Source: Dipteronia dyeriana
Taxonomy: Eukaryota; Streptophyta; Magnoliopsida; Sapindales; Sapindaceae
Assembly: GCA_032871835.1 (NCBI GenBank)
Contig: CM065298.1
Coordinates: 99,137,891-99,201,890, forward strand
Length of the DNA: 64,000 bases
Reading direction: 5' to 3'
Position 1 is the stretch's first letter, and the number at the start of each line of letters is the position of its first letter. Positions 34,939-48,000 of this stretch are shown one piece after another. The notes beneath the pieces are model-generated. The model was not told where the DNA came from. It searched no databases and was given only the letters and a program-made list of their open reading frames with translations. The position numbers and the translations under genes were made by a program.

Positions 34939-36001
34939 TGTTGACGGTAAATTTGCTTGAGATGAGAAATTTCTGTTAACACCCTCAAGACCACTACCAC
35001 GAAAGTGATGGCCGGGGTCGGTACCGTTGGTTCCCGACCTGTTTAAGAGAGAGACGAGTGGTTGGAATGTAATAACAGTATGAAGGAATTTTATTATTGA
35101 TTTATTTAAGATACAAATAGCTCTCTAGTTTGCTCACAGTCTCTCAGATATGTAGGGTGGTGGCAACTCGGTGCCTATCGAATAGTGGAGATGAATATGA
35201 CTGTGTTCTGAATCCAGAATTTAGGCCCTCCTTCTATGTATAAATCTGTTGCTTACGATCTTTTTTTGTCTCTGCCCTCTACCATGCTTGGCCTCTCATA
35301 TATATAACGTCTAAGTAGGTTTTTAGTTCCCAAATAATCTAAAGATCTCATGAATATGTTCCCTCCTTATCGGGCGAGATTCGTCATTTAAATTTGAATT
35401 GTTTCCGGATTCGACGATATCGTTGACGAAGATAAGTTTGTTCTCTTATTTGAATTAAACTCTTGTCGTGCATGCAAATATTACGTGGAGATGATCCTGT
35501 GTACACTCGTGCCATGGATCTTCATGGAGGTCATCCTGCCAGCTGCATGTTGCCTCTTAGAGTGGGGTAGATCCCTGCTCTGGCTCTACTCTTAGAAGCT
35601 TAAGATGGATTTTCCCTGACCCGTGGGGGCTCGAGTTGCTCTTGTAGACCTTCCTGTGAGGTAGTTGGGGTAGTGTAGAAGACAGCGGGCTTCTAGAGAG
35701 GTTGGTGGGCTTCTTTCGAATGTCTCTTGAGCTTGGAGACTTCTCTTGGCACTCACGGGGCGGTTGTGGAGCTCGACCTCAAAACCGAGGTTCCCCGATA
35801 GATGGTCTGGAGGAAACCCGGGTTCCAGTACTCTTGTGGGGACTCGTCCTGATCGCGTATGGCTTGTCTTCTGATAGCTTTTTAGCCTAGCCGACCTTCC
35901 CTACTCCTGCGGGGTGGCTTTTCGGTCTTTTCGGGCTTTATGATTGTCGATTATGGGTGAAAAATTTCTCGTTGACCCCTGGCCAAATTTCACTATTAAT
36001 A
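34939..36001 (-). repeat. element C 5' LTR, 1063 bp
   Basis: Read on the minus strand it starts TATTAATAGTGAAATTTG (TG changed to TA) and ends CCGTCAACA. A TATATATA-type box is at about 35298-35306. It pairs with 23956-25020; the two have nearly equal length because each has lost a different segment of about 33-35 bp. Confidence 0.9.
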
Positions 36002-36522
36002 GTTTCCAAATATGAAAAAAACTTATCTTCACCAACGATAATCTTGAGTCCGTTATTTACTCGAAGTCAACGACTTTCAAATAGAGGATCTCGCCCGATA
36101 AGGAAGAAATAGGTTCAGAGAATCAAGGCGAGAGATACACCCGTTCATTTTGATTCGGCCATATATAAATATGCCTAAGCATTCCCAAAAAATAGGGAGA
36201 GGCAGAAACAGAGTGAAAAAAAGAGAGAATTACGAAGGGCCTAAATTCTGTGATCAAAATATGGCCATCGTCTTATCTACTATTCGACAAGCACGAAGTT
36301 ACCACCTTCTTATGTCTTAGAAAGATGATGAGTGTACGTGAGAGACTTTTGTATACCACGAGTGATCAATAAAAAAGTTCTTTTTGCCGTTGTCATTCAA
36401 ACTTTCATTCCTATCTAAACAGATTAGGTATCAAAGGTACCGACCCCGACCACCTCCTCCGTGGTAGTGGTCTCGAGGGTGTTAGTTAAAATTTCTCATT
36501 TTAAGCAAATTTCTCGTTAACA
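36002..36522 (+). repeat. element D 5' LTR, right half
   Basis: It begins with the second GTTTC duplication, then continues the LTR from CAAATATGAAAAAAACTT. It carries TATATAAAT at about 36162-36170 and ends TTTCTCGTTAACA. It joins logically to 23437-23955. Confidence 0.88.
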
Positions 36523-36527
36523 CTTTC

Positions 36528-36545
36528 TGGCGCCGTCTGTGGGAA
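36528..36545 (+). other. element D primer-binding site
   Basis: TGGCGCCGTCTGTGGGAA, five bases after the LTR end; the cleanest version of this site in the window. The first nine bases fit tRNA-Asp. Confidence 0.75.
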
Positions 36546-36599
36546 ACAATTTCTATACCACCATTTTGATATTCACAAGTTTGTTGTTTTGCAGTAAAC

Positions 36600-38570
36600 A
36601 TGAGGCTACCCTCCTCCCAAGGACAGCCAGGCGCATCGGGACAACCTTTCTCTGTATCGACACGAAAGGTCCCGAAGAAAGAAAGAAAATCCGGTAGCTA
36701 GGTCCCATACCAGCCAGCCACTATGCCGGCTTTGGATCCCCTTATGGGAAGCCAGGTCGCCCTTGACCAACAAGCGGTGGCCTTCGTGGAAAATGTCCGC
36801 CTACGCTTTCTCTTTTAGGGTATTACTGTCCAGCAAGCAAACTTCAACAATCGAAGGGAACCAAGCAGGTCAGGGGACTAGGCAATCTGCCTATGATCGT
36901 CTTGGACCTACCCCTCTAGAGCTAACTCATAATGGAACGGGACTTCAACCCTCGATCCGGCATGTCCTCCATTCCCGAAGGGCTGCCACGCTACCAACCC
37001 ATACAAGTCAAGTCCGTGGCAGACGTCCCTCCCTGATACCGTCGAGACTTTCTTCACCCAACGACTTCAAGGAGAGGAGCCCGAGCTAGGGAGGATGAAA
37101 GCCAGCAAAGTCCCTTGACAGACTCTCTTCGAAGAAGGAATCGGGTAGAGGTCACCAGCTCGTCAGAGGGGTCTGACAGTGAGTAGACCAAGATCAATTC
37201 AAGGAAACCTGAGAGCAAACGCCTGAGAGACTAGTTGGCAGAGTTTCAAAAAGAGGTCCAGCAGATGAAGAAGGGGAAGGACAAGGAGGACAAGATGGAC
37301 CCTCTAAGTGAGATGAACACTCCCTTCACCAGAAGGATCCGGGAGGCGGAGCTCCGGCCAAAGCTCAAAAAGCCCACTTACAGGTTCTCCTGGACTGAGG
37401 ATCCCTTGAACCATTTGGAGAGCTTCGTTCAATAAATGGAGGTCCAGAACACGACCAGGGCCGTTATGTTTCGAATGTTCCTATCTACGCTGACAGATTA
37501 TACTAAAACCTAGTTTAGAAAGCTACCCGCTGGCAGTGTGGATTCATTTACGAAGTTATCAACTGATTTCTGCTCGCAATTCCAAGGAGTTAGGCCTTGA
37601 TTAAAGAATCCAATCCATCTACAATACGTGATCCAGGAGAGAGGGGAAACCCTTTGGGCTTATGTCGAGCGTTTCCACAAGGAGGTCATCCAGATGGGGG
37701 ATTTCACCGAGAAAGAAACCCTCGCCAACTTTAAAAGGAACTTGTGGGCAGGCAAGCTTTTCTGATCTTTTGCCAAAATATCTTTAGAGACCTACCAAGA
37801 AGCCTATGATCTGGCTTTGGAGCAAATTGAAGTCGACGAACAACTCAAGGTCAAGATGGAACACGACGATATGAGAGCCATAAAACGATAGAAGAAGCAA
37901 GCTAAGAAAAGCCAGAAAAATCCCTCAATAGGTCGATGTATCACTTCCCCATTTCTCAACCCAGATCGGAAAGACATCCAGCAAAACTAACTCCTCTGTG
38001 GCTTCACCTCCTCCCAGAACAGTGGCCCTAATAGCTCGCGATGAGAGAGGATATGATTGTTACACCCCCTTAAATGCATCCCGTGAAACAATCTATCTCG
38101 CCATTCGGGACAATGGGTTGCTACAGAAGTCCACACCCATGAAAGTCCCTGTCGATAAGAGGAATCGTTATAAGTATTATGAATTTCACGAAGACGTGGG
38201 ACACAACACTTCGGAGTGCTATAACCTGTGAAACCAGATCGAGGCTTTGATAAGGGGAGGATGTTTGGTAGAATTCTTACATCAAATCAGAGATAACATT
38301 CAGACTGGAAGAGAAGTACAAGCAGAGATCCACGAGCACGTTGAGAAAAAAAGAGGGAACATACAGATCTGATGCAACAAATCCAAATAATACATAACAT
38401 CAGCGAAAGGCCTACTCTGGCTGGGACCTCCAAAAATTCCAGGAAAAAACACGTAAGGAAAGTCCCTCGTATGGACTAAGGGCAGGGTATCTTCAAGGTC
38501 CACCAGAGCTCGACTTACCCCTCCAATTGTCATAAATCATTTTCACCGAAGCAGATGTCTACAACACCAT
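36600..38570 (+). pseudogene. element D gag
   Basis: ATG at 36600 begins MRLPSSQGQPG. An Arg/Ser-rich N-terminal part is followed by PLSEMNTPFTRRIREAEL (about 37300-37350), the gag core (about 37440-37870) with NTTRAVMFRMFLSTLT and ERGETLWAYVERFHKE, and the tail (37998-38231) with CYTPLNASRETIYLAIRDNG and YKYYEFHEDVGHNTSECYNL. Stops (for example about 37434, 37511 and 37763) and frameshifts are frequent. Confidence 0.83.
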
Positions 38571-41500
38571 GTAGCCTCATGATGATCCCATGGTGATCAC
38601 GGTACATATTTCCAACTTTATGGTACACATTGTGCTCGTCGACACAGGCAACAGCGTCAACGTCTTATTTAAAGAAACCATGGAAAAATTAAACTTGAAG
38701 CAGTGGTGTTACAATAGTTGTACTACACCGCTGTATGGTTTCATTGGGAACTCAAGCATACCCGTGGGATCAAAAATCCTGCCAGTAATCATTGGAGCCA
38801 CACCTCTCCAGCAGAATATCATGACAGACTTCGTGGTGGTGGATACCCCGTCGGCCTATAATGCAATATTAGGAAGGCCATTTTTATCATCTTTGAAAGG
38901 GTCCTATCCATATACCATAAAATTCTGAAGTTCCCAGTAGAAGACAAGGTAGGGGAAGTTTAGGGTGACCAGCAAGCAACCAAGAGATGATATGTAGTGT
39001 CTGCCAACCAAACAGCTATAGCAAAACTACTTGCCCATGTAACAACGATCCAAGATAGGGCAACACCTACATTGACCCTGGAAGATGTAGGACCCACAGA
39101 TCACCTAGAAGATGACCCTGTGGTGCCAAACAAGGAGGAACAAAGAAGGAAATGGGCCAGCGGCCATCCAGTGGCCATCCAGTGGATAAGCTAGAAGAGA
39201 TTCCTATCAGAATGGGGGATCCCTCAAATGTTGTCAAAGTCGGAGCCTCTCTAGAGTCGGGAGTGAGGGAGGGTTTGATCGGGTTCCTCAAATAGTTCAA
39301 TAACATCATCGCTTGGAGTCACGATGAGATGCCTGGGATCCCGATGACTTTAGCTGCTCACTGATTGGCAGTGGATCCGACCTTTAAGCCATCAAACAAA
39401 AAGGGTGTCACTTCAACACCGAAAGAAATGTCACGGTTTAAAAAGAAGTGGACAATTTGACCCAAGCAGGCTTCATCAGAGAAGCACGCTACCCCGAATG
39501 GATCGCCAACGTAGTTATGGTCAGAAAAATTAATGGAAAGTGGCGCATGTGCGTCGATTATACCGACCTCAATCGGGCATGCCCAAAAGACAGTTTCCCT
39601 CTACCAAAAATTGATCAGTTAGTTGACTCCACCTCTGGAAATAAGCTCTTGAGCTTTATGAATGCATTTTCAAGATACAATCAAATTATGATGCACCTCA
39701 CCGACTAAGAAAAAACTAGTTTCATCACCGGGTGAGGTCTGTACTGCTACAAGGTGATGCCATTCGGGCTTAAGAACGCATGTGCTACATACCAACGGTT
39801 AGTCAATCGACTGTTCAAGCCCGAAATCGAAAGATCATTGAAGGTATACTTCGACGACATGATCACCAAGTCATCAATCTCTAAAGGCCATATGGGAGAC
39901 CTTCACAGGACCTTCATGATCCTAAGGAAGAACCAGATGAGATTGAACCCTTCCAAATACACTTTGGGGGTAATTGCGGGGAAGTTTCTGGGCTTCATGG
40001 CCCATGAGAGAGGAAATTAGGCTAACCCGTAAAAGATTAAGTCTATCCTGGATCTAGAGTCCCCCACGTCACTTAAATAGGTTCAAGTCTTGACCGGGTA
40101 GATAGCAGCGCTCAACAGGTTCATTTCTTGGTCTATCGATAAGTGTCTCCCATTCTTCAAAGCCATTAAGTAGGGAAAAAACATGAAATGGGACAAGGAG
40201 AGTGAACAAGTTTTTTAAGCCTTGAAATATTACCTGTCAAGCCCTCCAATATTGGTTAAGCCAAGCCCTAAAGAAGAGCTACAAATCTACTTGGTCGTTT
40301 CAGAAACTGCGATAAGCGGGGCTTTGGTTAAGGAATGTAAAGATAAGATCCAGCGACCTATCTACTACGTGAGCCATGCTCTAACCAAGACAGAGAAGAA
40401 CTATACCCTCTTGGAAAAGCTCATATATGCCTTGGTAACCTCGATAAGGAAGCTTCGTCCTTACTTCCAAGCTCATTCAATAGCAGTAGTGACGGACCAA
40501 CCCCTCTGTCAATTCAATAGCAGGCTGGATGTTTCCGAAAGGTTGGTTTTATGAGGCCCTGGAGCTCACCCAGTTTGATTTAAGGTATAAGCCCAGGACC
40601 GTAATTAAAGCTCAGGCTCTGGCAAACTTTGTAGCAGAGCTCTCAATGCCCCCAGGCCAATTGACCTCCATCGGAAGGTTGCAAGTCATGGATCCTCTTT
40701 ACTGATGGAGCTTCTGGGTAAGCTGAGAGAGGAGCGGGCATAGTTGTAATCTACCCATAAGGGACTGAGTGCTGCCACTGCTTTAGATTTGAATTTAAAG
40801 CCACTAACAATGAGACGGAGTATGAAGCTCTCTTAGCCAGAATAAGAGCGGCCGTAGAGCTCGCTGTCGATTACCTGCAGGTTAGGAGTGACTCGTTGCT
40901 CATAGTCAACCAAGTCTCTAGGGATTATCAGGCAAAAGGGGATAAAATGATTGCCTATCTGAAGCTAGTTTAATAGCTTAGGAAAAAATTCAAAGGTTTC
41001 AGGATTGAGCAGATACCTCGACAACAGATCGTCGAATAGACATCTTAGCCAAGATAGCTACGGATAGCGGCCAGACCTTACCACAAGGAGTCCCTCTCCA
41101 AGTGATCCCTCTACCAAGCACAGCAGTAGGTAACGAAACTTATACCCTGGATCGGTTGCCATGTTGAATGGACTCAATAGTGGATTATCTCCAAGAAGGA
41201 AGGCTCCCTAGGGAGCCTGGCCAAGCTAGGAGGATCAAGAGACTCTCTGTTCGATATTGCTTGGTAGATGGGTACTTGTACAGGAGGAGCAGATCTCTTC
41301 CTTTGCTTCGATGTTTACATCCTGAAGATGCCAAATGGGCATTGAGAGAGGCTCACTCCGGGGAATGCGGGAACCATATTGGTGGGGAGGCTCTAGCATA
41401 TCAGGTACTCCCCATGGGGTATTACTGGCTAACCATCCATCAAGATGCAAAAATCTTGGTACGATCATGCGAAGCTTCCCAGAAGACAGCAAACATGAGT

Positions 41501-41894
41501 CACCTACCGCTGGAGCGATTGTCATCCCTAAGCTCACCATACCCCTTTGCTATGTGGGAAGTCGACTTGATCAGACCGCTTCCAACTGCTCCCGGTCAAG
41601 CCAAGCATGTTATCTTGGCAATCACCTATTTCACAAGATGGGTTGAAGTTAGACTAATCTCCCAGATATAAAAAGAAAAAACAATAAGATTCATAAAATA
41701 TAATGTAGTTTGCAGGTTCGGAACCCCTCCTGCCATTATAGTTGACCTTGGCAAGCAGTTTGATAATGGCTGATTCAAAGACTTTTATGAGGGATTATGA
41801 ATCGACCTTAGGTTCGTTTCAATAGTCCACCCCCAAACTAACGGGCTGGTGGAATACACCAATAAGACTATTAAAAAGTTGTTAAAGAAAAAAC
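38571..41894 (+). pseudogene. element D pro-pol, first part (protease to integrase core)
   Basis: Protease (38590-38928) has LVDTGNSVNVLF and AILGRPFLSSLKG. RT (about 39190-40080) has KWRMCVDYTDLNRACP, MPFGLKNACATYQ and VYFDDMITKSS (YIDD changed to YFDD). RT-RNase H is at about 40190-40660. The second RNase H (about 40680-41040) has LFTDGASG and ETEYEALLA. Integrase (41168 onward) has MDSIVDYLQEGRLP, HSGECGNHIGGEALAYQV, WEVDLIRPLPTAPG and VEYTNKTIKKLL, where the catalytic Glu of VESTNKT still precedes a Ser-to-Tyr change. The frame is cut at AAAGAAAAAAC (41894) by element E and resumes at 54433. Confidence 0.86.
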
Positions 41895-43025
41895 TATTAA
41901 TAGTAAAATTTCGCCAGGGGTCAAAGAAAATTTTCCACATACCCGCCACAAGTCAAAGCCCATAACCAATGTCCATGAAACCCGGATAGACCATAAAGCT
42001 ACCTGCAAGAGCAGGAAAGGCCGACCCAGCTTCAAAACTATCAGAAAACAAGCTAGGCGCGACCAGGACGAGCCCCCACATGAACACAAGAACCTGGACT
42101 TCTCCAGGCCACCTATCATGGAACCTCGGTTCCTGAGGTCGAGCTCCTCAACCACCCCGTGAAAGACAGTAGGGTCTCCAAGCTCAAGAGACATTTGGCA
42201 GAAGCCCGCCAACCTCTCCAGAAGCCTGTTGTCTCTACTGGGCATGAAAGAGGAACCACGCCTAAATCTACACTACCCCGGCTACCTCCTAGGAATGTCT
42301 ACAATGACACCTCAAGCTCCCAAGGATAAGGGAAAATCAATCCCAAGCTTCTAAGAACAGAGTCGGAGCATGGATCTACCTCGCTCTATGAGACAACAGG
42401 CAGCTAGTTCGGTGACCTCCATGAAAAGCCATACCGCGATAACATACAAGATCATATCTATGTGATAACCAACATTAATTCCATTTACGTGTGAGTCAAG
42501 AGTTTGATTCCAAAAAGGAAACAAACTCATTTTCGTTAACAATATCATCATTTCCGCTATTTACTCGATGTCAACAACTTTTAAATAAAGGATCCAGCCC
42601 GATAAGGAGGAAACGGATTCGTAGGATCGTGGCGGGATATCAGCAAATTAAAACCTACTTGAACCATATATAAATAGGGCCAAGCAGACAAGGAGAACGG
42701 ATAAATAGAGAAAAAAAGAAGAAAAGAATAAGGGAAGGTCTAAGTTCTGTTTTGAGAACACGGCCACCTTCGTTTCCACTATTCGACAAGCACAAAGTTG
42801 CCACTTTATTAAAACCTAGAGAGACTGTGAGCAAATGAGAGAATGATCTGTATATCGAAGCAAGTAACCAATAAAAGCTCCCATTTGTATTATTGTAATT
42901 CAGCCTCTCGTTTACTTCTAAACATGTCAAGAATCAACGGTACCGACCCCGGCCACCACTTCCGTGGTAGTAGTCTCAAGGGTGTTAGTAGGAATTTCTC
43001 ATCCAAAGCAAGTTTCCCGTTAACA
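41895..43025 (+). repeat. element E 5' LTR, 1131 bp
   Basis: It starts TATTAATAGTAAAATTTCG (TG to TA) and ends TTTCCCGTTAACA. TATATAAATA at 42667-42676 and AATAAA at 42870-42875 mark the promoter and polyadenylation signals, with R between them. Confidence 0.9.
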
Positions 43026-43029
43026 CTTT

Positions 43030-43047
43030 ATGACGCCGTCTGTGGAA
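43030..43047 (+). other. element E primer-binding site
   Basis: ATGACGCCGTCTGTGGAA-type sequence in the position of TGGCGCCGTCTGTGGGAA; two early substitutions relative to element D. Confidence 0.6.
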
Positions 43048-43098
43048 ACGAACCCACGACAATCTTTATATTCCAAAGTTTGTTATTTTAAAGGAATC

Positions 43099-45010
43099 AT
43101 GAGGCTCCGCTCATCATAAAGATAGTCGGGCGCATCGGGACAACCTTCTGCTGCGCCAACATGAAAAGTCCCGAAGAAATGGAGGAAATCTAGGCTCCAT
43201 AGCCAGGTTCCATCCCAGCCGTCCACTGTACGAGTTGTGGATCCCCCTTTCAGAAATCAGGTCGAGCTTGACCAATAGGCGGCGGCCTTCGTAGAAAACA
43301 TCCGTCTTCGACTGCTCACTGAGGGCATTACCATCCAACAAGCAGACCTTTGCAATCGGGGGGAGTCAAGCAGGCCCTGGGCTAGGCAGCCCGCCTTTGA
43401 TCGCCTATGACCTACTCCTCGAGAACTAGCTCGTAATAGAACGGGACTCCCAACCTCGATCTGGGATATGTTAGGGCCCATGCCCCCCTTTCCCAAAGCG
43501 CTGTCACGCTGCCAACTTAGACAAGTCAAATCAAAGGCGGACATCCTTCCCTGAGAGGGGGGATAATTTCTCCACCCAACGACTTCGATGAGGGAAGCCC
43601 GGGGTAGGGAAGAAGAAAGTCAGCAAAGCCCCCGAGCAGACCTCCTTGGAAGAAGAATGAAGGAAGAAGGAAGAAGGAATCGGGTAGAGGTCGCCAATTC
43701 GTCAGAAGGATCCGATGGTGAGGAAATCGAGATCAACTCAAGGAAATCCGAAAGCAAACGTCTAAAAGACCAGTTGGCAGAGCCTCAGAAGGAGGTCCAA
43801 TTGATAAAGTAGGGAAAGTACAAGAAGGACATGAAATATCCACTAAGTGAAATGAATGCTTCATTCACCAGAAGGATCCGGGAGGCGGAGCTTCTGTCCA
43901 AATTTAAAATGCCAACTGACAAATTCTCTGGGACTGAGGATTCCTTGAGCCACTTAGAGAGCTTCGCTCAATAGATGGAAGTCCAGAACACGACCAGGGC
44001 TTCTATGTGTCGAATGTTCCCCACTACACTCACAGATTACGTGAAAACCTGGTTTAGGAAACTACCTGCTGGTAGTGTGGATTCCTTCACCAAGCTATCA
44101 ATCGATTTCTGCTCATAATTCCAGGGAGTTAAGCCCCGATAGAAGTACCCGATCCACCTACAGTACGTGATCCAAGAGAGAGGAGAAACCCTCCGGGCTT
44201 ATGTCGAGCGTTTCCACATGGAAGTCATCCAGATGGGGGTCTTCACAGAGAAAGAATTTTGAGTCTTTTTCCAAGAGACCTCCGAAAACCTACCAGGAAG
44301 CCTATGATCGGGCTCTAACGCAGATTGAGGTCGACGAACAGCTCAAGGTCAAGATGGAACACGATGACATGAGATCCGTAAAGAGACAAAAGAAGGAAGC
44401 TCCCAGACCCGAGCAAGCTCAAAAAAACCAGAACAAACCCCTAATAAATCAACATACCGCTACCCCCTTTCTCATCCCAGATCGGAAAGGTATCCAGATA
44501 ATCGAACTCCTCCGCAAGCTTCACCACCTCCCAGGACAGTGGCCTTTATAGCTCGCGATGAGGAGGGGTACGATCATTACACTCCCTTAAATGCATCCCG
44601 TGAAACAGTCTATCTCGCCATTCGGGACAAGGGTTTGTTACAGAAGCCCGCTCCCATGAAAGCCCGGGTCGGTAAGAGAAATAGCTATAAATATTATCGC
44701 TTTCACGAGGACGTGGGGCACAACACTTCAGAATGCTACAGCCTACAGAACCAGATCGAGGCTTTGATAAGGGGAGGATGCCTGGTGGAATTCTAACAGC
44801 AAGTCAAGGAGAACATTCAGACTGGAAGGAAGGTACAAACCAAGATCCGAGAACATGCCAAGAAAAGGAAGGGGGAGCAGGTGGACCTAATGCAACAGAT
44901 TCAAATAATACATACTATCAGCGAGGGGCCTACTCTGGACGTACGGATGAGGGGCGAGATATCTTTAAGGTCGACCATAGACCAACCAACCCCTCCCAGC
45001 TAACACAAAT
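43099..45010 (+). pseudogene. element E gag
   Basis: ATG at 43099 (MRLRSS), followed within 25 bp by a stop. The Arg/Glu-rich linker (43588-43812) has SSEGSDGEEIEINSRKSES. The gag core (about 43980-44400) has TTRASMCRMFPTTLTDYVKTWF and KTYQEAYDRALTQIEVDEQL; about 45 bp are missing near 44260 (the NFRRNLW block). The tail (44539-44796) has DHYTPLNASRETVYLAIRD and YKYYRFHEDVGHNTSECYSL. Confidence 0.84.
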
Positions 45011-48000
45011 CATTTTCACCGAAGCGGACGTCTACAACACCGTGCAGCCTCATGATGACCTGATTGTGATCACGGTACAGATTGCAAACTGCATGGTACA
45101 ACGTGTGGTCGTCGACATAGGTAGCAGCGTTGACGTCCTATTTAAAAATACCTTGGAAAAGCTAAACTTGAAACATTAGTGTTACAATAGCTGCACAACT
45201 CCGTTATATGGCTTCACTGAGGACTCAATCACACCCGTGGGATCAAAAATCCTACCAGCGATCATTGGAGCCATACCTCTCCAACATAATATCATAACCG
45301 ACTTCGTGGTAGTGGATACCCTATCGACCTACAATGTAGTATTAGGGAGGCCATTTCTATCATCCTTGAAAGGGGTCCTTTCTATTTACCATAACGTCCT
45401 GAAGTTCTCAGTAGGAGACAAGGTAGGGGAAGTTCGGTGTGATCAGCGAGCAGCCAAGAGATGCTATGCAGTATCGACCAACCCAGCAGCTCTAACAAAA
45501 CAACTCGCCTAGGTGATAACGATCCAAGATAGGGCAATCCCTACATTAAGCATCGAAGATGTAAGGTCCACCTATAACCCTAAAGACGACCTCATAATGT
45601 CTGACATGGATAAACAAAGAAGGGAATGGACTAGTAGCCATCAAGTGGATAAGTTAGAAGAGATTCCTATCCGAGTAGGCGATCCTTCTAAGGTCGTCAA
45701 AAATCAGAGCCATTCTTGAGCCGGGAATGAAAGAGGGCTTGATCAGGCTCATCACAGAGTTCAACGACGTTTTTGCTTGGAGCCATATTGAGATGCCAGG
45801 GATCCCAATGACATTAGCTGCTTATCGATTGGGAGTGGATCAAACCTTTAAACCCATAAAATAAAAAAGGTGCCACTTCAACACCGAAAAAAATGTTACG
45901 GTTCAGGAAGAGGTGGACAAACTGACCCAGGTGTGCTTCATTCGAGAAGCACGTTATTCCGAGTGGATTACCAACGTGGTCATAGTCATAAAGGCAAATG
46001 GAAAGTGGCGCATGTGTGTAGATTACACCTACCTCAACCGGGCATGCCGCAAGGACAGCTTCCCTCTACCAAAAATTGATTAGTTAGTCTATTCTACCTC
46101 CGGAAACAAGCTCCTGAGCTTCATGGATGCATTTTCAAGGTACAATCAGATTATGATGCACACCGCGGACTAGGAAAAGACCAGTTTTATCATAGCGCAA
46201 GGCTTGTACTACTATAAGGTGATGCCTTTCGGGCTCAAGAGCGTTGGAGCTACTTATCAGAGGTTAGTCAATTGGTTGTTCAAGCCTAAAATCGGAAGGT
46301 CAATGGAGGTGTATATCGACGAAATGATTAGCAAGTCTTCAACCTCAGAAGGCCACCTGGATGACCTTCGTAGAACCTTCATGATCCTAAGGGAGAACCA
46401 GATGATGTTACCTTTCCAAATTCCCCTTTGGGGTAACTGCGGGGAAGTTTTTGGGCTTCATGGTTCATGAGAGAGGCATAGAGGCTAACCCAAAAAAGAT
46501 CATGGCTATCCTGAATCTAGAATCCCTCACATCTCTTAAACAGGTTCAAGCCTTGACCGGACAGGTAGCAGCGCTCAATAAGTTCATCTATTGATCTACC
46601 GATAAGTGTCTACCATTCTTTAAAGCCATCAAGCAGGGAAGAAACATGAAATGGGATCAGGAGAGCGAACAAGCTTTTCAAGCTTTGAAAAAATACCTAT
46701 CAAGCCCTCCACTACTGGTTAAGCCAAGTCCTAGAGAAGAGCTTCAAATATACTTGGCCATTTCAGAAATAGCTTTAAGCAGGGCTTTGGTCAAGGAATA
46801 CGGGGATAGGGTCCAGCGACCTATTTACCATATGAGTCACGCTCTAACCAAGCCTGAAAAGAACTATAGTCTGTTGGAAAAGCTCGCTTACACCTTGGTG
46901 ACCTCGGTAAAGAAGTTTTATCCCTATTTCCATGCTCATTCAATAGCAGTGGTGACGGATCAACCCCTCTGTCAATTCTTACAAAGGTCGGATGTTTCCG
47001 GAAGGCTGGTTATATGGGCCCTAGAGCTTACCCAGTTTGATTTAAGGTATAAGCCTAGGACCGTAATAAAAGCTTAGGCACTAGCAGACTTTGTAGCAGA
47101 GCTCTCAATACCTTCAGGCCAAGCAACCCCCATGGTAACAGACGAAACCCCTTAGAGGATTCCAGAATCCGACAACTGGCCGGAAGGCTGTGAGTCGTGG
47201 ACCCTCTACAATGATAGAGCTTCAGGGCAAGCTGGGGGAGGATAGGGTATAGTCCTCAGCGACCCAGAAGGAACTAAGTGCTGCCAGTGTTTCAGGTTTG
47301 AATTTTAAAGTTATGAACAACAAGGCGGAGTATGAAGCCCTTCTAGCCGAAATAAAGGCAGCCATAGAACTCGGAGTTGATTACCTGAATGTTCAGAGCA
47401 ACTCTTTGCTCGTGGTCAACCAAGTCTCCGGAGATTATCACGTAAAAGGGGATAATATGATCATTTACTTGAAATTGGTTCAATAACTCAATAGCAGATT
47501 TAAAGGAATCAAAATCGAACAGATACCTCGACAACTGAATCATCAAGCTGACGTACTTGCTAATATAGCTGCATATGGTGGCCAGACCTTACCTCACAGA
47601 ATCCCTCTTCAAGTGATCCCCCTACCTAGCATTATGATAGGTATTGAATCTTATACCTTAGACCGATAACCATGCTGGATGGATGCAATAGTGGATTATC
47701 TACAGGATGGGAAACTCCCCAGAGCCTGACCAAGCTAGGAGAGTCAAAAGGCTCTCTGTCCGGCATTGTATGGTGGATGGGCATCTATACCAGAGGGGAA
47801 AATCCCTTCCCCTGCTCCGATGTCTACACCTTGAAAAAGCCAAGTGCGCTTTGAGAGAGGTACATTCTGGGGAATGCGGGAACCACATTGGTGGGGAGGC
47901 TTTGGCATATCAGGTTCTCCGCATGGGATATTATTGGCCAACCATCCATCAAGATACGAAGAACTTGGTGCAAGTTTGTGAGGCATGCCAGAAGGCCGCA

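Larger units (their letters stand above)
23956..36001 (-). mobile_element. Ty3/gypsy Tat-lineage element C, full length, 12.0 kb
   Basis: Two LTRs (34939-36001 as 5', 23956-25020 as 3') enclose primer site, gag-pro-pol, tandem repeats, antisense gene and polypurine tract, all in minus orientation. GTTTC flanks both ends (23951-23955 and 36002-36006). Removing the element joins GACAAGAGTTTGTTTC to CAAATATGAAAAAAACTT, restoring an LTR that resembles uninterrupted copies. It is the least damaged copy in the window. Confidence 0.93.

Noticed and set aside
17292..36522. Elements B and D as a tandem pair sharing one LTR through unequal recombination
   Set aside because: The aORF of B is cut inside exon 3 with no polypurine tract before 23437, so that LTR is not B's own 3' LTR. 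Insertion of D into B explains it more simply, though the right flank is needed for proof.
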